Program-made: the position numbers and the translations under genes | Shown here: positions 50,278 to 58,994 of the stretch, in pieces | How the letters are laid out: each line of letters opens with the position of its first letter | How positions within the stretch are numbered: position 1 is the first letter of the stretch | Notes under the pieces: model-generated | Seen by the model: the letters and a program-made list of their open reading frames with translations, nothing else | What the model was told of the DNA's origin: nothing | The model's database searches: none | Source: Anaerovibrio sp. JC8 | Lineage (GTDB): Bacteria > Bacillota > Negativicutes > Selenomonadales > Selenomonadaceae | Direction: 5' to 3' | NCBI RefSeq assembly: GCF_002100115.1 | Contig: NZ_ANBM01000010.1 | Span: 1 to 64,000, forward strand | Length of the DNA: 64,000 nucleotides

Positions 50278-50937
50278 TCAATAATGATAAATATATCCAC
50301 CCATAGGGTATTCGGTGCAAGGACGAATCCATTGAATATCCATTCCTTCCTGCTGGCGTGTAAGCCTGAGAGCTCTTTCCCAGTCTCTCACATTCGCAAT
50401 GACAGAAAGTTTTATAGGTTCGATGACTTTATTAGGATAAAGCTCAAAATAGGCCTTGAGTCGTTTTGAGGCACTACTAAGTTGCATTATTTCCTTGATT
50501 TCGTCTGTTTTATCATCTTTAAAAAATGCCTTCTTCCCTCCGTTACAGTCTGAACACAGGGTCCATAGGTTATCGATGGTAGTATCTCCTCCCATATCTA
50601 CCGGAAGTTTATGGTCCACCGCCAAGCTGACATTTGGTTTATTGTGTATGTTTGCCCCACACCGTTGACATGTGCTGTTATCTCTTTGCAAAACAGCATA
50701 TCTAAGCTTATCATCGATTGGTTTTCTAATTTGTGGGGTATTTACGGGGGTGGCAGAAGTTAGAATATATCCTTCTTTTTGGGAAACAATATCTAACCCA
50801 GTTTCCTGACGAAGCTGGCGTAATGAGCGCTGCCAATCCTGAATATTCCCGGCAACATTGCGCAGGGTTTCTCGATCAATTATTTCACCTACATGTTGTA
50901 AAAAATAGTCGTGAAGCTTGTCTTTTGCACTTGCCAT
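50278..50937 (-). CDS. HNH endonuclease with flanking duplicated domains (2)
   Basis: 219 aa. The central HNH finger has CQRCG, LAVDHKLPVDMGG, DNLWTLCSDCN. The N-terminal (residues about 5-58) and C-terminal (about 160-219) segments are similar to each other: both contain an YF-(L/E)-x-V/P... helix, then DW(Q/E)R(S/A)LR-x-(L/T)RQ-x-GxDI and a final GYI strand, like winged-helix DNA-binding modules. Two bases separate it from the paralogous gene. Probably the restriction endonuclease of the adjacent methylase. Confidence 0.82.
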   Translation of the reverse strand: MASAKDKLHDYFLQHVGEIIDRETLRNVAGNIQDWQRSLRQLRQETGLDIVSQKEGYILTSATPVNTPQIRKPIDDKLRYAVLQRDNSTCQRCGANIHNKPNVSLAVDHKLPVDMGGDTTIDNLWTLCSDCNGGKKAFFKDDKTDEIKEIMQLSSASKRLKAYFELYPNKVIEPIKLSVIANVRDWERALRLTRQQEGMDIQWIRPCTEYPMGGYIYHY

Positions 50938-50939
50938 AA

Positions 50940-51611
50940 TTAATCCTCCTTGATAAAAATATATGAATCCCTCAATATCTTCCTGCTTTTGTTTTTGGGT
51001 ATGTATTTAATTTTCATTCCCGTATGAGCACGAAGATATCGAATTTGTCTTGTCCATTCCCTTGTTTTTGCTATAACAGACAGGCGATCTGCTGCTATAG
51101 GTTCATTTGGATGATGTAAAAAATAAACCTTGAGCCGGTCTTCGGTGTTCGTTTGGTTGCTTACTTCTTTCATAACAGCCGTATCCTCACCTTTAACCCA
51201 TGCCTGTTTTCCTTCGTTGCATTCACGACAGAGGGCCTGAAGATTATCTAACTCTGTTTTTCCGCCCCATTCAACTGGTACTATGTGGTCAGGACTTAAT
51301 TTGATGGCATCATCTGAAACAGTACGCCCACATCCCTGACAAGTGAAGTTATCACGATTAAATACCAAAAATCTTAATTTTTTACTTATTGCTTTCCGTT
51401 TATTAGGGTTTGGTTTTATCTCTAAAGAACATAATTTGTACCATTTACCCCGCTTATTTTCTATATTGTATCCTTCCTGAATCCAATTCCGTATCACCCG
51501 ATCCCAGTGATGCAGGCCGTTGGATGCACATAGTGAATTAAGTTCCTCTAGGGGAATTTCTCTGCCAACATTATCTATCAAGTATTGCTTTAAAACTTTT
51601 GATCCACTCAT
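50940..51611 (-). CDS. HNH endonuclease with flanking duplicated domains (1)
   Basis: 223 aa, paralogue of the next gene. HNH core: CQGCG, LSPDHIVPVEWGG, DNLQALCRECNEGK. Terminal winged-helix-like repeats HWDRVIRNWIQEGYNI and EWTRQIRYLRAHTGMKI. The pair could act as a heterodimer or recognise two sequences. It is separated from vsr by a terminator. Confidence 0.82.
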   Translation of the reverse strand: MSGSKVLKQYLIDNVGREIPLEELNSLCASNGLHHWDRVIRNWIQEGYNIENKRGKWYKLCSLEIKPNPNKRKAISKKLRFLVFNRDNFTCQGCGRTVSDDAIKLSPDHIVPVEWGGKTELDNLQALCRECNEGKQAWVKGEDTAVMKEVSNQTNTEDRLKVYFLHHPNEPIAADRLSVIAKTREWTRQIRYLRAHTGMKIKYIPKNKSRKILRDSYIFIKED

Positions 51612-51739
51612 GATAATGTATCCTCCTTCTCACAACTTTTTATTATATCAGAAGAAAGTGTCTCTTTATAGAGATTTCACTATATGCCTCATAATATAGA
51701 GCAGTGTAGTTTATGTTCTGAGGTTCTTTTATCATCAAA

Positions 51740-51775
51740 ATATAAAAGCCCTGGGCATTATATATGGCCAAGGCT
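51740..51775 (-). terminator. Terminator of the dcm-vsr unit
   Basis: AGCCTTGG / CCAGGGCT hairpin with TTTTAT on the minus strand. Confidence 0.7.
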
Positions 51776-52185
51776 TACGGTAAATATTTCATTATTTCAG
51801 CAATTACACCATTTATGTCTTTCTTTATGTCCGACTCCCAGAACCGAAGCACCAGCCACCCTGCCTGGGTTAGCTGGTCGTTTACCTCTTTGTCCCGCTC
51901 CACATTGCGGGACAGCTTCTTCTTCCAGAAGTCTTTATTTGTGCCCACTTGCTCCCCAGGTGCCTGTTCATGGCCACGGGCATGCCAAAAATCGCCATCC
52001 ACAAAGACAGCTATTTTATATTTTGTAATGGCAATATCCGGGGAGCCAGGGAGCTTTCGCCAATTTTTCCGGTATCTGATACCCCGATGCCATAAAGCAA
52101 GGCGAAGCACCCGCTCCGCCTTAGTGTTTTTTGATTTTATATTGGCCATATTATGGCTACGCTGTTGTTTGGTATGAGTATCCAT
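51775..52185 (-). CDS. vsr: Very short patch repair endonuclease
   Basis: 136 aa. Nicks T:G mismatches that arise from deamination of 5-methylcytosine. RSHNMANIKSKNTKAE at the start, LPGSPDIAI with the catalytic Asp, VFVDGDFWH, and GWLVLRFWESDI match Vsr. It lies 43 bp after the cytosine methylase, the usual pairing. Confidence 0.95.
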   Translation of the reverse strand: MDTHTKQQRSHNMANIKSKNTKAERVLRLALWHRGIRYRKNWRKLPGSPDIAITKYKIAVFVDGDFWHARGHEQAPGEQVGTNKDFWKKKLSRNVERDKEVNDQLTQAGWLVLRFWESDIKKDINGVIAEIMKYLP

Positions 52186-52228
52186 AGCATTAATTCAATA
52201 TATCATTTTGGAACTATATATAAGTCCA

Positions 52229-53293
52229 TTAACCTGCTTTTTGTTCCTTTTTATCATCGAGTAAAACATTAACAGCATCATTTCCTGTTACATTCTCTCG
52301 TGCCAAAACTTTAAGTATCTCCTTGGCTATGGCTTCAATAACATTCACTGTAACGCTGTTGCCAAACTGCTTATATAAGTGGGTATCGGCAATTCCGTCT
52401 AGATTATAACTGTCTGGGAACCCTTGCAGTCTTGCCCATTCTCTTGGGGTCATTTTTCTTATATCTTCTTTATTTATTTCACCCTTAATATGAGTGACTG
52501 GCTTCATGGAATGGGGTCTGGCATCTATAAGCAGATTTCTTTCCCGACCCATGCCGCCACAAACAATAGCCCCAGCGATATCGTCCAAATCCCTTATCTC
52601 ATAACCAAAGCCATGTCCCTTTGCTGCATGGCGTTCCTTATGTCTGCGAAGAGTGTCTACATAGACATCACTAAGATAATATTTAGGGGATATAGGTGCA
52701 TCTTCCATTATATCCCTGATGCATACTTTTTCCTTTGACCCCTGCGGAAACCGGAATGAAGAAGCATCAATATCATTTCTGAAACATACAATGTAAATTC
52801 GTTCCCGGTTCTGTGGAACACCAAAATCTTTACTGTTAAGTACCTTATCATATACAGTGTAACCAATCTGCTCAAAGGCTCTTTTGATAACCTTAAAGGT
52901 TCTGCCCCTGTCATGGATAGTTAATCCTTTTACATTCTCACAGAAAATAACTTTTGGCTTGTGATGATCGCAAATTCTGACTACCTCTTGGAACAAAGTG
53001 CCTCGGCACATTCCTTTGTAGTCATCATCAAAGCCCATGTGTTTACCGGCAAGCGAAAATGCCTGACAAGGAAATCCGGCCAGGCAGATATCAAATTCTG
53101 GTATGTCGTTTTCATCAATTTTAGTAATATCTCCAGCTATATCAAAATTATCAGCGAAATTCTGTCTGTAAGTTTTCTGTGCGAAATCATCCCATTCGCT
53201 GACAAAAACCGTTTCTATATTCTTTTTAAAAGCATTATCAAAACCAGTTCTGATACCACCAATACCAGCAAACAGATCAATAGACTTATACAT
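52229..53293 (-). CDS. dcm: DNA cytosine-5 methyltransferase
   Basis: 354 aa from ATG 53293. Motif I DLFAGIGGIRTGF, motif IV GFPCQAFS (catalytic C76), motif VI FCENVKGL, motif VIII PQNRERIY, motif X QFGNSVTVNV. The target-recognition region lies between VIII and IX (about 185-285). The longer frame to 53326 begins without homology; the ribosome site is weak for either start. With vsr and the two HNH genes it forms a type II restriction-modification set. Confidence 0.94.
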   Translation of the reverse strand: MYKSIDLFAGIGGIRTGFDNAFKKNIETVFVSEWDDFAQKTYRQNFADNFDIAGDITKIDENDIPEFDICLAGFPCQAFSLAGKHMGFDDDYKGMCRGTLFQEVVRICDHHKPKVIFCENVKGLTIHDRGRTFKVIKRAFEQIGYTVYDKVLNSKDFGVPQNRERIYIVCFRNDIDASSFRFPQGSKEKVCIRDIMEDAPISPKYYLSDVYVDTLRRHKERHAAKGHGFGYEIRDLDDIAGAIVCGGMGRERNLLIDARPHSMKPVTHIKGEINKEDIRKMTPREWARLQGFPDSYNLDGIADTHLYKQFGNSVTVNVIEAIAKEILKVLARENVTGNDAVNVLLDDKKEQKAG

Positions 53294-53393
53294 TACAATC
53301 ACCATAAACCTTTCATCAGATAACACACATATTATACCCTATTATGGAAAATAAAATAACAATTATTTTCCCAAAAATGTGCTTTTCCCCCCC

Positions 53394-53422
53394 TTGTAAC
53401 CGAACATTATTTCTGTTATCAT
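53394..53422 (+). promoter_or_regulatory. SOS-like promoter, twin of the polymerase promoter
   Basis: TTGTAA, 17 bp, TATCAT; the spacer holds CGAACATTATTTCTGT, so AACA-N7-TGTT (53403-53417) is conserved with 20,507-20,521, and downstream sequence (ACATTCTA-AATT) matches too. Confidence 0.65.
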
Positions 53423-53481
53423 TATACAAAACACACATTCTAAATTCAAGCAATATTTTCAAAAAGAAAGGAGTTTTTTAT

Positions 53482-54042
53482 ATGGTTCTCTACCGCCCAC
53501 GCGCCAAAGACTATGCCATGGCCATGCGCAATTTAAAGATTTTCGATTCCCCAACGGAAATGGACAATTATCTGATACACTTCCACAACCTCTATAATTT
53601 AATAGATGATGATTACTTCCCAAAAATCATTGTCCCAAGCAAGGAAGAAAAGGCCGACCACCGGAACGGCTGGCTTCACTCCCGCTATGTGCTGCTGGGT
53701 AATGTGCCCCTTGGCATATTTGACTCGGATACTTTGGAGCGGATAAAAAAGCCCCTGCTGGAAATCGAGGACGATGGAAACGGTGGCCTTAAATGCCAGT
53801 TTGAAATACTGAACGAAGGATATATTTTCTTCCTTGGCTCTGACCAGTGGTATGGCCATACCACCATGCTGGGATATAAGCGCTCAAACATGACCGCCCC
53901 ATGTGCCCGTGTGGATGATATTGCCGTAAATTCCGATGCCTTCACCCAGGCACTGGAGCATTTTATAGCAGAACGGGCCATTAAAATCGTGGAAACCCAA
54001 CGGAAAATAAAAGAGAAATACAATGAGAAGAAAAGAGCATAG
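53482..54042 (+). CDS. Possible damage-inducible protein, unknown function
   Basis: 186 aa from ATG 53482 with AAAGGAG before it. Begins MVLYRPRAKDYAMAMRNLK; the centre DQWYGHTTMLGYKRS and the Lys-rich C-terminal helix stand out. No family recognised, no export signal. Its promoter copies that of the Y-family polymerase operon, so it is probably induced with it. It is the only plus-strand gene between the methylase and the Hsp70 operon. Confidence 0.75.
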   Translation: MVLYRPRAKDYAMAMRNLKIFDSPTEMDNYLIHFHNLYNLIDDDYFPKIIVPSKEEKADHRNGWLHSRYVLLGNVPLGIFDSDTLERIKKPLLEIEDDGNGGLKCQFEILNEGYIFFLGSDQWYGHTTMLGYKRSNMTAPCARVDDIAVNSDAFTQALEHFIAERAIKIVETQRKIKEKYNEKKRA

Positions 54043-54058
54043 GCCTATCAAAAAATAA

Positions 54059-54094
54059 ATGACGCACTCAATGTTGATGAGTGCGTCATTTTAT
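54059..54094. terminator. Bidirectional terminator
   Basis: ATGACGCACTCA-atgttga-TGAGTGCGTCAT with TTTTA. Confidence 0.85.
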
Positions 54095-54119
54095 TAGCCA
54101 TCGTTATCACTATCACGGA

Positions 54120-55304
54120 TTATTTTTGTTTTTTCAGTCCAGTCGGATAGGCTGATAAAACAAGTTGAATATCTCGTGAATCTATGTCTCTTTTTCGCTT
54201 TGTTTGCGGATTGTTGTCATACTGGGCAACCGCCCCCCTCTTTAGAACATAATCCCTGTCTACTGATATAAGTCTGAAAGCAACTTTGTCGTCCACATCA
54301 GCATTGACAATTTTATGTACAGCTTCATCAAGAATTTTCCCATCAAATTCACTAAGAATTAAATTTTTAATAATAACCTTTAGTTTCTTTTCTCGGTCAT
54401 CCGACTTAAAATTACCTTCCAGTTTGTTGTATGGCAAATATATGTCTGCATGGAATATAAATGCTTCTTCTGGCATTCCATCAATATAAAAATCAATAGT
54501 ACCAGTTTGATCACCACCAGCAAAGGTTGTACCAAACAGATTCTTGTGATTACCTACATTTAACCCCTCTTGGACCAACCCAGGAATAATAATATCCTTT
54601 AATGATTCATCATCGGTTACTTTGGATTCCTCAATGACATTATTATTATAAATCTCTAAAATACTATAAACATTACGAATTGTATTCAGAGAAGCTGGTC
54701 GATAGCGTGTATCATGAACATCACTGTATTCCATCATTCCATCATGATCTTTAGGCTCAGGAATTCCGCCTGCACCCCAGAAGAAATAATAGACAACGCC
54801 CACCAATATGCCTATTTTTAATATTTTCTTACGATGATTTTTTATATGAGAAAATAACTTCTTTATTGGCGCCGGAATAAATGATTTTTTTCCCCCGCCC
54901 GATCTGGCAAGTTTTTCTTGTTTTTCAACAATCGCACATCTTCTGTCAACCGCATCAATATTAGGTATATTGAATTCAGCCGCAAGGTCCTTTCGCAGTT
55001 CTGTGCTAACAGAACCAAATCTCTGAATTATATCCCTTATTTTTGCATCCAAACTACTTGGAGACATATATACCTTTATCATGGCCTCTCTGACATATCG
55101 TTCCCTGATAGTGTCATCCATTAGTTCATCAATTATAGTCTCTTTTTTCAGCTTGATAAACTCAAGCTCTTTTATACTTACAGTATCACGACGACCATCT
55201 AAAGTTTTTAATACATTATTTAATTGTATTTCAATTTCTTCCCGCGTTGTCGCAGGCGGGTCAAAAGGAAGCCCAAATCTCAAATACCAATTATTATTGT
55301 TCAT
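54120..55304 (-). CDS. Membrane protein with degenerate J-like N-domain (2)
   Basis: 394 aa. Residues about 5-75 (NWYLRFGLPFDPPATTREEIEIQLNN...) follow the helical pattern of a J domain but have no HPD tripeptide. One TM helix at about 161-177 (ILKIGILVGVVYYFFWGAG) separates it from a 215-residue extracytoplasmic domain. Its start overlaps the upstream gene's stop (ATGA). It is the last gene of the Hsp70 operon and shares its layout with the 55,301 gene, so the two probably form one membrane complex. Confidence 0.7.
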   Translation of the reverse strand: MNNNNWYLRFGLPFDPPATTREEIEIQLNNVLKTLDGRRDTVSIKELEFIKLKKETIIDELMDDTIRERYVREAMIKVYMSPSSLDAKIRDIIQRFGSVSTELRKDLAAEFNIPNIDAVDRRCAIVEKQEKLARSGGGKKSFIPAPIKKLFSHIKNHRKKILKIGILVGVVYYFFWGAGGIPEPKDHDGMMEYSDVHDTRYRPASLNTIRNVYSILEIYNNNVIEESKVTDDESLKDIIIPGLVQEGLNVGNHKNLFGTTFAGGDQTGTIDFYIDGMPEEAFIFHADIYLPYNKLEGNFKSDDREKKLKVIIKNLILSEFDGKILDEAVHKIVNADVDDKVAFRLISVDRDYVLKRGAVAQYDNNPQTKRKRDIDSRDIQLVLSAYPTGLKKQK

Positions 55305-56458
55305 TTTTTCATTCCTCGAGCTGATATTTCAATTTTTACACCATTCTGTTTTCTAATAAACTGATCTGTATTTTTAATAACATAATCCCTGTTATTCCCC
55401 ATACTTCTTAGGCAAACAGTATAATCTCTCTCACGCATCATGAGATAATATGCTCTCAAATATGAAGCGAAATTTGTTGGTGACATATCCACCCGTGAAA
55501 ATCTGGCTGCATTTGATACCGCTAAAATCAAACCGTTTTCCACTTTATTATTTGAAATAACGTTTAAAATGTTCGAAAAAATCATAGATGCATCACTCTG
55601 ATTATATCCTGGTGGAAGATATACAACGAGCTTAGTGAGCAGACCATTTTTATTTGTATAGATACCTACACCGGAATCCTTATCACTAAAGCCTGCCTTG
55701 TACCAATATGTATCATGTTCGTTGCTTATGCCCGCTTCTGGTGCAGAAAGTTGAAACTTTGAATTAGCTCCTATAGAAGAATTATATTTTTCTATGAACT
55801 CCGTTGCTGACAGTTCATCGTTTATTTGGACCTCATCCTTACTTATTTGACTGTATTTAATAATTGAATCCTTGGTCTCATTAGTATTTAAAACGAAGAA
55901 ATAGGTAAATGCCAAAATACCAGCTATTGCAACATATGATGCTAAGGTGGCTTTTTTCTTTATCCTCTCCCATTTGCTGACATAAATTACCCGCTTTTTG
56001 TCAACTTTGTAATTTTTTTCGTTACAATAATCATGGATTATGGATAAGCATTCTTCGGGGGTCTTATCTACTAAATTTGACAATGTCTTTGAATATTGTT
56101 CTGATGAATCAAAGGTTATAACCCCTATACGCTCATGATCCTTATCTATTTCCCCAAACAATCTTAACCGGAATTTTTTATTCAGATACGAATCATAAGC
56201 CGCCTTGCTGGCATCATCATTGAATATAATACGTATTTTATTTACAGCTTTGTTGATGTCATTTCTGGCGCCTTTATATTTGTTCTTCAAATCCGTTGCC
56301 TTTTGTTTTAATACTTCAGGACTATCACTTGGATTACCGCCAATTACATCGTAAGCATTTTTCTTCCCCAGAACTTGTAATATATCCACAAAGGTATCAA
56401 CTTCATAATTATTGCGCTCATCAATAGTGAGAGGTTGCCAGTATTTATCATTATCCAT
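55301..56458 (-). CDS. Membrane protein with degenerate J-like N-domain (1)
   Basis: 385 aa from ATG 56458. Residues 35-95 (NAYDVIGGNPSDSPEVLKQKATDLKNK... SKAAYDSYLNKKF) align with a J domain: the start YDVIG, the middle helices and the DxxxxxAYD-YL end are recognisable, but the HPD loop is replaced by KGAR. A TM helix lies at about 171-191, then about 195 extracytoplasmic residues. Without HPD it should not stimulate Hsp70 ATPase in the usual way; it may tether Hsp70 to the membrane. Confidence 0.72.
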   Translation of the reverse strand: MDNDKYWQPLTIDERNNYEVDTFVDILQVLGKKNAYDVIGGNPSDSPEVLKQKATDLKNKYKGARNDINKAVNKIRIIFNDDASKAAYDSYLNKKFRLRLFGEIDKDHERIGVITFDSSEQYSKTLSNLVDKTPEECLSIIHDYCNEKNYKVDKKRVIYVSKWERIKKKATLASYVAIAGILAFTYFFVLNTNETKDSIIKYSQISKDEVQINDELSATEFIEKYNSSIGANSKFQLSAPEAGISNEHDTYWYKAGFSDKDSGVGIYTNKNGLLTKLVVYLPPGYNQSDASMIFSNILNVISNNKVENGLILAVSNAARFSRVDMSPTNFASYLRAYYLMMRERDYTVCLRSMGNNRDYVIKNTDQFIRKQNGVKIEISARGMKK

Positions 56459-56525
56459 AATCTCAAATCTCCGTAAACATATGCGAGCAGAGAGCAAAAT
56501 ACCCTCCGCCCGCACCAATATTATT

Positions 56526-58181
56526 TTACCTTACAGCAATGGCAGTTGTTTTTTCTTTTAGTGACATTAACGCTGTACTAGACATGCCTGTATTATGTGA
56601 AGTCTGCATATCTGCATCAACATAGTTATTAGATGAGATATCCTTTCCGTGAACATGAAGAATTCCTTCTTTGTTCAGTGTAAAAGTTACATCCAGCTGG
56701 GAACCTTTAGGCAGATTTGGTCCCATTTTTAACGAACATTTCCCCAGTACAGGTACTATTCCAAGATCATAAACTTCATCAAGTATATCACTTTCACAAA
56801 CCTGTAATTCAACAGTAGTCTGATTATCGTGTCTAGTATAAAACGGCTTGGTAACTGATACGGAGCCATAAGGCATTGATTGATTTTTTATGATCAAATT
56901 CTCACATTTTTCAACATCGTTAATATATGTAATCAAGGCATAACTCTTAGTTGTCGCCATTGTTATCATTTCAGTTATTTTATGTGATGATACACCTGTA
57001 ATGCTGGAAGAACTTACTGCAGCTTCTTCCTCGTAAAGAACGGCTTCCTGCTGTTCTGCTACAGTAAGAGCCATATTTTTCTCTTTCCTTTCTTTCCATT
57101 CTTCAACCTTATTTTCATATACACTTAAAGCATATATTGCTGCTCCCTTGGCCACAGCCTCATCAGGCTCATTGAATTTAGGTTCAATATGGAAATTATT
57201 AACCAGCATCTCTCTGACCTGTGGCATTCTGGTAGAACCGCCAACCAACAGGATTTCATCAATATCATAACCTTTTTCTTTAGCCTCGCTGATTATTTGC
57301 TTAGTAACATCAAGTGTAGTCTCCAACAAATCAGCTGTCATTTTTTCAAAATCTTCTCTGGTAACAGTAATACGGGCTTTACCAGCATCCAGCTTTAAAT
57401 TAATATCCTTGGACTCACGCTGAGAAAGTGCTTTTTTTACCTCCTCCGCCTTAGCAGCAAAAGCCTGGCAATCATCCTCATTAAAATCTCCAGTAAAACC
57501 AGTTGCAGAGTAAAATTGATTTTTCATGTTGTTGACCAAACATTTATCCCAATCATAACCTCCAAGTAACCGCTCGCCACCAGAGCATACTACCTTAATA
57601 TCACCAGCGTCATCTATTCTTAATACAGTAACATCAAATGTACCGCCGCCCAAGTCATAAACCAAAACAGTTTTTCCTTTGGATGATTTAGTGATTCCAT
57701 AATATAAAGCCGCAGCCGTAGGCTCACCTATTAATTCCAATACATTGAGCCCAGCCAGGATACCAGCATTTTTAGTGGCCTCACGTTCTTCCGTACCAAA
57801 ATAAGCCGGACATGTGATAACTACATCCTTAACAGGGGAACCAATAGATTTTTCTGCGTCAGAAGCAATTTTTTTCAAAATATACGAAGAAATCTCTTCC
57901 GGGCTCTTTTCTTCTCCATGAATTAATTTGTCAATTTTATTACTACTACCAATAAGACGCTTTACGAAGTCCACAGTCTTATCAGGGGACAGCTCTATTT
58001 CATCTTTCGCAGCCTGTCCAACAATTACCTCATCCTTACTAGGAAAGAATACCACTGATGGTGTAGTATTAGTGCCTTCAAGATTCTCAATAACCTGGGC
58101 AATGCCATTGTCATCAACATAAGCAATACATGAATATGTTGTACCTAAATCAATTCCATAAATATACTTTTTCTCGCTCAT
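56526..58181 (-). CDS. Divergent Hsp70 (DnaK-like) chaperone
   Basis: 551 aa from ATG 58181. The nucleotide-binding domain is intact: GIDLGTTYSCIAY, VYDLGGGTFDVTVL, ELIGEPTAAALYYG and LVGGSTRMPQVR. After it the usual hydrophobic linker (DVTPLSLG in DnaK) is missing: a Lys/Glu/Ser-rich stretch of about 45 residues leads to a beta substrate-binding domain, and the helical lid is short. Its neighbours, a GrpE-like protein and two J-like membrane proteins, suggest a dedicated chaperone machine rather than the housekeeping DnaK. Confidence 0.9.
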   Translation of the reverse strand: MSEKKYIYGIDLGTTYSCIAYVDDNGIAQVIENLEGTNTTPSVVFFPSKDEVIVGQAAKDEIELSPDKTVDFVKRLIGSSNKIDKLIHGEEKSPEEISSYILKKIASDAEKSIGSPVKDVVITCPAYFGTEEREATKNAGILAGLNVLELIGEPTAAALYYGITKSSKGKTVLVYDLGGGTFDVTVLRIDDAGDIKVVCSGGERLLGGYDWDKCLVNNMKNQFYSATGFTGDFNEDDCQAFAAKAEEVKKALSQRESKDINLKLDAGKARITVTREDFEKMTADLLETTLDVTKQIISEAKEKGYDIDEILLVGGSTRMPQVREMLVNNFHIEPKFNEPDEAVAKGAAIYALSVYENKVEEWKERKEKNMALTVAEQQEAVLYEEEAAVSSSSITGVSSHKITEMITMATTKSYALITYINDVEKCENLIIKNQSMPYGSVSVTKPFYTRHDNQTTVELQVCESDILDEVYDLGIVPVLGKCSLKMGPNLPKGSQLDVTFTLNKEGILHVHGKDISSNNYVDADMQTSHNTGMSSTALMSLKEKTTAIAVR

Positions 58182-58191
58182 CGTTTGTCCC

Positions 58192-58830
58192 TCACTCTTC
58201 TTCATAAATATAACGTTTAACCCATTCAGGATATACTATCTTACCTTCATAGGAATAACCATACGATAATGATTCAGCCACTTTGCCATGCAGTTCTTTA
58301 TCATGGGTTTTTTCCATAATTTTTTTTGCACGCTGACGACCAGAAACAAATTCATCACCTTTATTGCTACGATACATTTCTACACCCATCTTATCCAGCA
58401 TATCAAATATATCTTCCTCGGCATATGCGATAACCTGATTTTGGCTTATAAAGGCCTGGTCATTGCTGTTGGCATCCTGACAGTCATTTAATATGTCTTC
58501 ACGAAGCTGAATCATATCAACTATAAACGGTCGTATCATGTTGAATAACAAGCCCTTCTTGTAGGACTGCAACTCATCATTCATATTTTTTCTTGAGGTT
58601 TCCTCAAACTCTGTATATCTAATCCTTTCATTAAACAACTCCGTCAATTTATTAATCTGCTCATTCATATTTTTCATCTGAGCAGCCAGTGATGCTACTT
58701 CATCCCGTAACAACCGATTTTCAGCTTGTAACTGAGAAACCATATTCAAATCCGGTTTTTCATTATCCTGTTTTAAAATGGTATCTTCACTCAACCCGTC
58801 ATTTCGCTCTTGTTCTTCCTGAACCTCCAT
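58192..58830 (-). CDS. GrpE-like nucleotide-exchange factor
   Basis: 212 aa. Residues about 30-75 are a long coiled coil (LQAENRLLRDEVASLAAQMKNM...). A helical bundle follows with MIRPFIVDMIQLREDI, similar to the GrpE four-helix region, and a C-terminal part with VESLSYGYSYEGK-like sequence where GrpE has its beta wing (GY..GRVLRPA). It starts the operon, 10 bp ahead of the Hsp70 gene. Assignment rests on domain order and context as much as on sequence. Confidence 0.68.
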   Translation of the reverse strand: MEVQEEQERNDGLSEDTILKQDNEKPDLNMVSQLQAENRLLRDEVASLAAQMKNMNEQINKLTELFNERIRYTEFEETSRKNMNDELQSYKKGLLFNMIRPFIVDMIQLREDILNDCQDANSNDQAFISQNQVIAYAEEDIFDMLDKMGVEMYRSNKGDEFVSGRQRAKKIMEKTHDKELHGKVAESLSYGYSYEGKIVYPEWVKRYIYEEE

Positions 58831-58994
58831 ATCCTGCCCCCCTGTTCTTATTATTAAATTAGCAATAACACATCCTCAACATATTGCTATACTTACCAAC
58901 ATTTTATAAAATCATATTACAAAACAATACGCTCGTAAATATATATTCACAACATTTATTGACTATCATTTTTTCATTGAAGGGATGCGTACTT

